Source: an uncultured Clostridia bacterium
Lineage (GTDB): Bacteria; Bacillota; Clostridia; Oscillospirales; CAG-272
Assembly (NCBI GenBank): GCA_946040935.1
Contig: CAMGCN010000004.1
Coordinates: 1-14,459, forward strand
DNA length: 14,459 bases
Reading direction: 5' to 3'
In this document: in pieces, positions 5,576-11,160 of the stretch
Position numbering within the stretch: the first letter of the stretch is position 1
Layout: every line of letters begins with the position of its first letter
Program-made: the position numbers and the translations under genes
Notes under the pieces: generated by a model
Told to the model about the DNA's origin: nothing
Databases searched by the model: none
Seen by the model: the letters and a program-made list of their open reading frames with translations, nothing else

Positions 5576-6619
5576 TTATTCAAAATCAATGACTTTGTTT
5601 TTCTCGCCCGACTCGAACGCCGCCTCCATGACGCGCATAACGCGCATCATCTGCGGATGAGTGACAAGAAGCTCCTCTTCGCCGTCTATTGCGCGAACGA
5701 AATTACGGTAGTAGTCGTAAACGTCAGCTACGGGACGGGTCCACTCATAGGTCCTTGTCGTCACATCATCTCGCGGTGCCATAGTCTTTGTAAGTCCCGC
5801 GGCATGTTCAACAGGGAGCACTTCGCTCTCATGCCAATGAGTGCATTCGACAATTTTGGCATTTTCACGCCAATCGGTTATCATAGCACTTCCTTTTTTG
5901 CCCCGCATATAGAAACGCGGCATGGAAATGAAGTTATATGTTCCGACCTCTATATGTGCGCGGCAGCCGTTCTCAAAGAGCAAATGCAGCTTGAAGCCGT
6001 CGTCAACCTCTTTTGTCGTTATGTTGTCAAGCTCGCAGTAAACGCTCTTGATCTTCTCGGGAACTATCTGCAGAATCTGGTCAATAAGATGCACTCCCCA
6101 GTCGAGAATCATGCCGCCGCCGTGAGCTTTAAGACAGCGCCAATCGGAGGGTATTCCGCGAGAGCCGTGTATACGCGACTCGATGTCAAATACCTCGCCG
6201 ACAGCTCCCGAATTATATATCTCGCGCATTGCAAGATAATCAACGTCCCAGCGTCTGTTCTGATGAACCGAAAACAGCTTTCCCGATTTATCTGCCGCGT
6301 CAAACATTTTCTGCAAATCTGTGCAGGAAAGAGCAACCGGCTTTTCACAAATAACATTTTTTCCTGCTTCGAGACACTTAACAACCGTTTCAAGATGAGA
6401 ATCGTTCGGTATAGCCACCGTGCATATATCAACCCGCTCGTCGGCGAGCACCTCGTCAAGCGAGCTGTAGGAATATATGCCGTTTGTCTCGGCTTTCCTT
6501 TGTTTTTCGGGATCTATATCGTATATTCCGAGGAGATTTACCACTCCGTCCTCAAGAGCATGCTTGACGTGAAAGCCGCCGCCCATTCCACCATAGCCGA
6601 TAACAACCAAGTTTTTCAT
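5576..6619 (-). CDS. Gfo/Idh/MocA-family NAD(P)-dependent oxidoreductase
   Basis: A 347-residue cytosolic sugar or cyclitol dehydrogenase. Residues 4-13 (LVVIGYGGMG) are the Rossmann dinucleotide-binding loop. CEKP at 91-94 supplies the catalytic Lys93. HQNRRWD at 119-125 opens the substrate domain, and GGGMILDWGVHLIDQ at 167-181 carries the canonical Asp173 and His177. All expected catalytic residues are present, so it should be an active NAD(P)-linked oxidoreductase on a sugar hydroxyl or keto group. It is the last gene of the operon, 20 nt after the TIM-barrel gene, with an AAAGGAA ribosome binding site before the ATG at 6619. In an oxidation-elimination pathway it could be either the first dehydrogenase or the final reductase; the sequence does not decide. 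Confidence 0.9.
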   Translation of the reverse strand: MKNLVVIGYGGMGGGFHVKHALEDGVVNLLGIYDIDPEKQRKAETNGIYSYSSLDEVLADERVDICTVAIPNDSHLETVVKCLEAGKNVICEKPVALSCTDLQKMFDAADKSGKLFSVHQNRRWDVDYLAMREIYNSGAVGEVFDIESRIHGSRGIPSDWRCLKAHGGGMILDWGVHLIDQILQIVPEKIKSVYCELDNITTKEVDDGFKLHLLFENGCRAHIEVGTYNFISMPRFYMRGKKGSAMITDWRENAKIVECTHWHESEVLPVEHAAGLTKTMAPRDDVTTRTYEWTRPVADVYDYYRNFVRAIDGEEELLVTHPQMMRVMRVMEAAFESGEKNKVIDFE

Positions 6620-6639
6620 GTAATTTTTCCTTTTATTTA

Positions 6640-7608
6640 TTATGCCCAGCTGATACTGCCCGGCTTTTCCTCGCCGATCACCGAGGAGCGTAAAAATTCA
6701 ACAGCTTTGGAAAGTCCTTCTTCGACGGACATAAGAGAGTCCTCATGTTCTATCGAGAGCACGCCCTCGTAGCCTGCCATACGCAGACTTGATATCATAT
6801 CGCGCCAATACTGGGCGTCATGACCGTAACCGACCGTGCGGAATATCCACGAGCGTTCCGCTTCGTTTGTATACCGTCTTGTATCCAATACGCCGTTTTT
6901 CGCGGTGTTGTAAACATCGACCTTCGTGTCTTTCGCATGGACATGGTATATCGCGCCCTTCAATTCACGAATGGCGGCGACAGGGTCCATACCCTGCCAT
7001 ATAAGATGACTCGGGTCAAAATTTGCTCCTATAACATCTCCCACCGCCTCGCGCAGGCGAAGAAGCGTCGAGGGGTTATACACGCAAAATCCCGGATGCA
7101 TCTCAAGCGCGATTTTATTTACGCCGTGAGACGCGGCAAATGCGACAGTTTCTTTCCAATAGGGTATAAGAACCTCTTCCCATTGCCACTTGAGCGTTTC
7201 ACTATAGTCAGGCGGCCATGAGCAGGTAACCCAGTTGGGACGAACCGAGCTTTCGCTGTCGCCGGGACATCCCGAAAAGCCCACTATCGTATCAACGCCC
7301 AGCACCTCGGCAAGAAGTATCGCGTTTTTGAAATCTTCGTCATAGCCTTTTGCCTTATCTTTGTTCGGGTGAACGGGGTTGCCGTGGCAGGCGAGCGCCG
7401 CTATCTCCATGCCGTGTCTTTTTATCGTATCGGTAAACTCTTTTAACTTTTCCGAATCCGCCAAAAGCACTTTGGGGTCGCAATGGCTTTTGCCGGGATA
7501 ACCGCCCGCGCCTATCTCCAGCTTTTTAATACCGAGCGCCTCTAACTTGGAAAGGGACTCGTCAAAGGTAAGATATCCGAAAAGGTTTTCAAGTATGCAA
7601 ATATTCAT
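6640..7608 (-). CDS. Xylose-isomerase-like TIM-barrel enzyme (sugar epimerase/lyase type)
   Basis: A 322-residue member of the sugar phosphate isomerase/epimerase superfamily (AP_endonuc_2 / xylose isomerase-like TIM barrel). The likely divalent-metal ligands lie at the ends of successive strands: Glu169 (ALEMHPGF), Asp198 (NFDPSHL), His224 (YHVHAKD) and Glu287 (LSIEHED). The start is placed at 7608 (MNICILENLF) because GAGG lies 8 nt upstream; the longer open frame would overlap the preceding gene. It begins 13 nt after that gene's stop. Known relatives are isomerases, epimerases, inosose dehydratases and 3-keto-glycoside beta-eliminases or hydratases. Being sandwiched between two Gfo/Idh genes favours a 3-keto-sugar lyase, hydratase or epimerase. 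The substrate is unknown. Confidence 0.87.
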   Translation of the reverse strand: MNICILENLFGYLTFDESLSKLEALGIKKLEIGAGGYPGKSHCDPKVLLADSEKLKEFTDTIKRHGMEIAALACHGNPVHPNKDKAKGYDEDFKNAILLAEVLGVDTIVGFSGCPGDSESSVRPNWVTCSWPPDYSETLKWQWEEVLIPYWKETVAFAASHGVNKIALEMHPGFCVYNPSTLLRLREAVGDVIGANFDPSHLIWQGMDPVAAIRELKGAIYHVHAKDTKVDVYNTAKNGVLDTRRYTNEAERSWIFRTVGYGHDAQYWRDMISSLRMAGYEGVLSIEHEDSLMSVEEGLSKAVEFLRSSVIGEEKPGSISWA

Positions 7609-7621
7609 GGTAAATACCTCG

Positions 7622-8767
7622 TTATACCTCGGGAATGGTGATTTCAATCTCCCGGCCTATCTCGGCGCTCTTAACGATACCGTCGATTATAGCCTGATTG
7701 TATATAATCTGAGACGTGGGAACTGTCGCGCCGCCGCCCGTCTTTACCGCGTCGATAAAGGAGCGAAGCTTTTCATAGAAGAAATCGCAGGAAGGAAGAA
7801 GCGGCACTTCGTACTGCATATTCTGACCGCAAATATCTCTATATACAGTGAGAGGACGGGTAAATTCTCCGTTCCAGCATTCGGTGGAGGGAATACGCAG
7901 GCCGCCCTTTGTTCCGAGAATAAGCGCGTCGCCTGCGGTGTCCATATTCATCGCCCATGAAATTCTGAAGTCGAGTATAATGTCTCCCTCAAGACGGACA
8001 AACGCCGCCGAGAAATCATCCACTTCAAATGCTTTAGCATATTCGGGATGTGACGAATAGTAGTTGGGATCCGTTCCGAAGTACGCGCTCGTATAACCCG
8101 AAACGGTAAGAGGCTTCGGATAGCCGACAGCCTGCATGAGCATATCTATAGAATATGCGCCGATATCTCCGACCGCGCCGACGCCGCCTGTGTCCTTTGC
8201 GATAAACGACGTGCCGTACGGAGTGGGTATGCCGTGACGGCGGCCGCCGCCTGCCTGAAGGTAATAAACCTTTCCAAGCTCGCCCGAATCGACTATTTTC
8301 TTTATCATCTGCATATTCTGACTCATTCTGGGTTGGAAACCGATTGTGAGAATCTTTCCGCTCTTCTTTTCGGCGCGCATAACCTCTATCGCCTCGTCGA
8401 GAGTAACGGTGAACGGCTTTTCGAGCATAACGTTAACTCCGTGCTCAAGCGCGTGTATAGCGCAGGGAGCGTGCTGTACATTATATGTACAAATGGAAAC
8501 CGCGTCAAGGTCCTTTTCCGAGTCCAAAAGCTCAATATCCGAGTTGTATATGCGCGCGCCCTCAACGCCGAAAGCCTTAGCGAACTTTTCCGCCTTGCCG
8601 GGTACTATATCAGCCAGAGCGACGATTTCAACGTCCTGCATCTTCTGATATCTCGTAACGTGAGCCTCTGCTATCCAGCCGGTGCCGATTATGCCGACCT
8701 TAACCTTTTTGCTCATATCGCGCTCAATAGTTTCTGTGTCATTATACCTGTCAAATTCGTTTGCCAT
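7622..8767 (-). CDS. Gfo/Idh/MocA-family oxidoreductase, Tyr at the usual His
   Basis: A 381-residue NAD(P)-dependent oxidoreductase. The Rossmann motif is GIIGTGWIAEAH (25-36). EKPF at 116-119 supplies Lys117. GGVGAVGDIGAYSID at 194-208 is the catalytic helix, with Asp201 kept but Tyr205 where most family members have His. The start at 8767 has a strong AAGGAG site 8 nt upstream that sits inside the last codons of the previous gene, so translation is probably coupled; only 2 nt separate the genes. This start adds about 20 polar residues before the Rossmann fold. An internal ATG (residue 18) would remove them but lacks a comparable ribosome binding site. It differs clearly from the second Gfo/Idh protein of the operon, so the two are not recent duplicates and probably act on different intermediates. 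Confidence 0.9.
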   Translation of the reverse strand: MANEFDRYNDTETIERDMSKKVKVGIIGTGWIAEAHVTRYQKMQDVEIVALADIVPGKAEKFAKAFGVEGARIYNSDIELLDSEKDLDAVSICTYNVQHAPCAIHALEHGVNVMLEKPFTVTLDEAIEVMRAEKKSGKILTIGFQPRMSQNMQMIKKIVDSGELGKVYYLQAGGGRRHGIPTPYGTSFIAKDTGGVGAVGDIGAYSIDMLMQAVGYPKPLTVSGYTSAYFGTDPNYYSSHPEYAKAFEVDDFSAAFVRLEGDIILDFRISWAMNMDTAGDALILGTKGGLRIPSTECWNGEFTRPLTVYRDICGQNMQYEVPLLPSCDFFYEKLRSFIDAVKTGGGATVPTSQIIYNQAIIDGIVKSAEIGREIEITIPEV

Positions 8768-8769
8768 AG

Positions 8770-9582
8770 TTATATCTCCTTAAGATAATCTATACTCATT
8801 TTTGCACATTCAAGTGATGTTTTGCCCATAGAGGGACGGTCCTGTTCTACGATAAGCCATTTTGCCCCTGCCTTTTCCGCGGCGGAAATTATCTCGGGGA
8901 AATTCTGCTTTCCGTAGCCGCAGGGACGGAACTCAAACTCCTCGCTGTCTCTGCCGGCGGCATCCTTCTTCGCGTCGTCGATAAAAGCGTACATATTTTC
9001 TCCCTTCACTCCCCAATAGTCCTTGAGGTGTACCGTCGGGCATCTGCCCGAATATGAGAGAACATAATCGGCAGGGTTTACGCCGCCGACTGCCGCCCAG
9101 CAGACATCAATCTGGGTTTTAAGTATCTTTTCGTCAACCTCCTCATACAAGAGATCGAGAAGGTACTTACCGTCTGCTTTTTCAAATTCAAAATCGTGAT
9201 TGTGATAAGAAAGGGTTATACCGTACTTATCAAGCTCCTTCGCTATCTCGGTCAGCTTTTTCTTAAATTCCGCAAATCCGTCACGGGTGGGAAGACAAGA
9301 AGCGTCGATATGCGGTATAGACAGATTTTTGCATCCGAGCTCGGCGTACGCCGCGCACAAGCCCTGCATATCACCTTCAAATTCCCCGAGTCCTACATGA
9401 GCAGATACGGGTGTAAGTGAGTATTTTTCAAGAAGAGCCTTAAGCTCGCCCGCAGTCTTTCCGTAAAGTCCCGCGGTTTCAACTCCGTCGTATCCCATTT
9501 CATGAACGGCACGCAAGGTCTTCTCGAGATCCTGTTCCGCCGCATCACGAACAGAATATAACTGCAACGCAATAGGAAGCAT
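8770..9582 (-). CDS. Sugar phosphate isomerase/epimerase-type TIM-barrel enzyme
   Basis: A 270-residue TIM-barrel protein of the xylose-isomerase-like superfamily and the first gene of the operon. It has the characteristic LQLYSVRD start (7-13), YDGVETAG (31-38), SYHNHDFEF (125-133), QIDVCW (157-162), VHLKDY (184-189) and the C-terminal WLIVEQDRP (242-250). His127/His129, Asp159, His185 and Glu246 are candidate metal or catalytic residues. The start at 9582 is chosen because AAAGGAG lies 7 nt upstream; the frame stays open to an upstream ATG that would overlap this site. It is shorter than the other TIM-barrel enzyme of the operon and of a different subgroup, the one with the YHNHDFEF signature. 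Likely work: isomerisation, dehydration, beta-elimination or hydration of a keto-sugar. Substrate unknown. Confidence 0.88.
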   Translation of the reverse strand: MLPIALQLYSVRDAAEQDLEKTLRAVHEMGYDGVETAGLYGKTAGELKALLEKYSLTPVSAHVGLGEFEGDMQGLCAAYAELGCKNLSIPHIDASCLPTRDGFAEFKKKLTEIAKELDKYGITLSYHNHDFEFEKADGKYLLDLLYEEVDEKILKTQIDVCWAAVGGVNPADYVLSYSGRCPTVHLKDYWGVKGENMYAFIDDAKKDAAGRDSEEFEFRPCGYGKQNFPEIISAAEKAGAKWLIVEQDRPSMGKTSLECAKMSIDYLKEI

Positions 9583-9648
9583 AACTTTTCTCCTTTTCAT
9601 ACGCATTATTATCTTCTTATAAGATTAAAGAAGTTTTTATTCTGCTAC

Positions 9649-9677
9649 TTGCATTTTACAATATTGTGGTATATAAT
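9649..9677 (+). promoter_or_regulatory. Promoter of the AraC-type regulator
   Basis: TTGCAT (9649-9654) and a perfect TATAAT (9672-9677) are spaced 17 bp apart, giving a leader of about 55 nt before the ATG at 9739. Its -10 region overlaps the -35 of the divergent operon promoter, and its -35 overlaps that promoter's -10. Confidence 0.75.
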
Positions 9678-9681
9678 TCAA
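9653..9681 (-). promoter_or_regulatory. Promoter of the four-gene sugar operon
   Basis: On the minus strand TTGAAT (9681-9676) and TAAAAT (9658-9653) are spaced 17 bp apart, giving a leader of about 64 nt before the ATG at 9582. The element is almost completely superimposed on the divergent araC-type promoter. Each hexamer has mismatches to consensus, as expected for a promoter that needs an activator. Confidence 0.6.
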
Positions 9682-9689
9682 GACATAAA

Positions 9690-9715
9690 CGCAAAAAAAA
9701 CAGACAAAAATTGCG
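9690..9715. promoter_or_regulatory. Inverted repeat, possible operator or leader hairpin
   Basis: CGCAA (9690-9694) and TTGCG (9711-9715) flank a 16-base A-rich spacer, just downstream of the regulator's predicted start and just upstream of the operon promoter. It could be a regulator binding site. The arms are only five bases long, so support is weak. Confidence 0.25.
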
Positions 9716-9738
9716 CAGAAAGAAGAGTTTTTCAAAAA

Positions 9739-10527
9739 ATGTACTTTTCTATAGAGACAAAGGCTTTGCCGCTGTATGCAATAGAGGGAACAGGCCTTTC
9801 GGCCGAACCGCATCTGCACACCCATGTCGAGCTTATCTATTTTCTCGGCGGAAAGAGCGTCTGCCGTGCCGATAAAGCCGAGCAAACCGCCGTCGCAGGC
9901 GACATATTCATCGCTTTTCCAAACCAAATCCACAGCTATCGCGATATCGTTCGTCCTCCCAACTATCTGCTGATTTTTTCGCCGGATATTTGTTCGGAAT
10001 TTTCTGATATTTTCCGTTCGGGTATTCCGTCGGAGCCTGTTATACGCGGCGCGGATAAAAGCGGGCGCATTAAGTCAATTCTTGCGGATATAATCAGTGA
10101 AAAAGGAAAAGACGATCCTTTTTACGAAACGAGGCGGCGCGCCGAGCTCATGCTCGTGCTTTGCGAAATTTTTCCCAAGCTGAAAATAGAAAAAAGCCGC
10201 CGCTATGACGAAAATACGCTAAAGCGTATAATATCATACTGCTATGAAAACTACCGTTCGGATATCAGCCTTTCGAGCGCCGCCGAGTCGTTGGGAGTAA
10301 GCGAATATTACATCTCACACGTCTTCAACTGCAAACTGCATATGGGCTTTAAGGAATACATCAACGCTCTGCGAATAAACGACGCCTGCCGAATGCTTAA
10401 AGAGGACAAGCTCACCGTGACAGAAGTCGCTCTTGAATGCGGATTTTCCACCTGCCGTACATTTAACCGATGCTTCATGTCGGCAGTCGGCAAGACTCCG
10501 AGCGAATACAGAAAATCCGTAAAATAA
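9739..10527 (+). CDS. AraC-family transcriptional regulator
   Basis: A 262-residue regulator with an N-terminal cupin-type sensor domain (roughly residues 15-85, with HLHTHVELIYFLGG and AGDIFIAFPNQIH) and a C-terminal AraC DNA-binding domain. The first HTH is near 176-197 (ISLSSAAESLGVSEYYISHVF) and the second near 226-247 (TVTEVALECGFSTCRTFNRCF), ending in the family's GKTPSEYR motif. The start at 9739 gives the cupin the usual N-terminus; upstream residues in the open frame would cover the promoter. The ribosome binding site (GAAGAG) is weak and about 12 nt away, suggesting low expression. It is divergent from the four-gene sugar operon and presumably activates it on binding a sugar or pathway intermediate through the cupin pocket. 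Whether it also represses itself cannot be seen. Confidence 0.92.
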   Translation: MYFSIETKALPLYAIEGTGLSAEPHLHTHVELIYFLGGKSVCRADKAEQTAVAGDIFIAFPNQIHSYRDIVRPPNYLLIFSPDICSEFSDIFRSGIPSEPVIRGADKSGRIKSILADIISEKGKDDPFYETRRRAELMLVLCEIFPKLKIEKSRRYDENTLKRIISYCYENYRSDISLSSAAESLGVSEYYISHVFNCKLHMGFKEYINALRINDACRMLKEDKLTVTEVALECGFSTCRTFNRCFMSAVGKTPSEYRKSVK

Positions 10528-10530
10528 AAA

Positions 10531-10552
10531 GCTCCTAAAACAGTTTTGGAGC
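10531..10552 (-). terminator. Minus-strand terminator-like hairpin
   Basis: GCTCC-T-AAAA and TTTTGGAGC pair with a single bulged base and a short loop. On the minus strand the stem is followed by TTTTTATTTTAC, a good U-tract. It would be the second stop for leftward transcripts coming through the XRE gene; on the plus strand it has no T-run. Confidence 0.6.
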
Positions 10553-10615
10553 ATCGTAAACAATGATATTTACAAACGCTGTTAAAACGATCGATTTTAC
10601 AGTCGGTAATCGCTG

Positions 10616-10655
10616 AATTGCCGCCGAAAATAATTTTTTTATTTCGGCGGCAATT
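10616..10655. terminator. Terminator between the convergent AraC and XRE genes
   Basis: AATTGCCGCCGAAA (10616-10629) and TTTCGGCGGCAATT (10642-10655) are exact 14-bp inverted repeats around an AT-rich 12-base loop. The plus-strand side continues TTCTTATTTAG, and the XRE stop codon is 7 nt to the right. It most plausibly ends the AraC transcript and may also stall leftward transcription. Confidence 0.85.
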
Positions 10656-10662
10656 TTCTTAT

Positions 10663-11142
10663 TTAGTCTTTTACATGATTTTTCGCCCAGAATTTCATAC
10701 TCTGTACGTTTGATGACATCCTCTCGAGAACATCCATAATTTTATAAAATTCTTTTTTCTCAAGGCAATCTATCTCTCCGTCCTGAGTAAGAATCGTGAG
10801 CCTCTTTTCAAGCTCCTCAAACTCGCGTATCGAGCCGAGGAGCGAAAGGGTTAGCTCACACAGATTATCGCCGGAAGCAAGGCGTGGTACTATATTTTTC
10901 CCGAGCGCACAGAGTTTACTGCAAAAATCATAGCACAGGGTTGGATCTCCGTAAGCCGATGAAAGAGAATATATCTCCTCGGCAAGCGGAGGGGCGTCCC
11001 CCCTCTCGATTCTGCCGAGTCTTTCGCTCGAAATTGGAATAATATCGTTTCTTTCTTCGGCAAGCCGCGCAAGCTTGCGCTCGACATCGTTCATGCTCAT
11101 GCCCGCCCGCTCGCGCGCCGCTCTTATAATACTGTCCTGCAT
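10663..11142 (-). CDS. XRE-type helix-turn-helix regulator with Cys cluster
   Basis: A 159-residue protein. Residues 4-58 form a Cro/C1-type HTH (IIRAARERAGMSMNDVERKLA, then ISSERLGRIERGDAPP). Residues 70-78 hold Cys70, Cys74 and Cys78 (LCYDFCSKLCALGK), with Cys95 further on, and residues 100-155 are predicted helical with charged heptads. This resembles clostridial XRE-type regulators with an NxYCxxxCPIG-like motif after the HTH. The cysteines may bind metal or sense redox state, which is inference. The gene starts 18 nt after the SLH-protein gene and has only a weak GGGA site about 13 nt from its ATG. It is therefore probably made at a low level from the shared transcript, with no promoter of its own visible. 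Its targets are unknown. Confidence 0.82.
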   Translation of the reverse strand: MQDSIIRAARERAGMSMNDVERKLARLAEERNDIIPISSERLGRIERGDAPPLAEEIYSLSSAYGDPTLCYDFCSKLCALGKNIVPRLASGDNLCELTLSLLGSIREFEELEKRLTILTQDGEIDCLEKKEFYKIMDVLERMSSNVQSMKFWAKNHVKD

Positions 11143-11160
11143 AGTTTCAAAAAATCCCGT

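Noticed and set aside
5657..6772. Plus-strand open frame of 371 codons antisense to the last sugar-operon gene
   Set aside because: It is the mirror of a strongly conserved Gfo/Idh gene and the end of a TIM-barrel gene, with no ribosome binding site or domain.
5576..9582. Identifying the four-gene operon as a myo-inositol (iol) operon
   Set aside because: Gfo/Idh and TIM-barrel enzymes also occur in iol operons, but no iolB, iolC, iolD or inositol transporter is present, so the name is not supported.
5576..9582. Identifying the operon as a C-glycoside-cleaving dgp cluster
   Set aside because: The enzyme classes overlap with DgpA and DgpC, but the small DgpB partner is absent from the operon.
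9583..9606. Longer N-terminus for the first sugar-operon gene
   Set aside because: The upstream ATGs would put the ribosome binding site of the 9582 start inside the gene, and the extra residues (MRMKRRKV) precede the family's normal start.
9649..9738. Longer N-terminus for the AraC-type regulator
   Set aside because: These codons overlap the predicted promoter and leader and have no family resemblance; the cupin domain starts after 9739.
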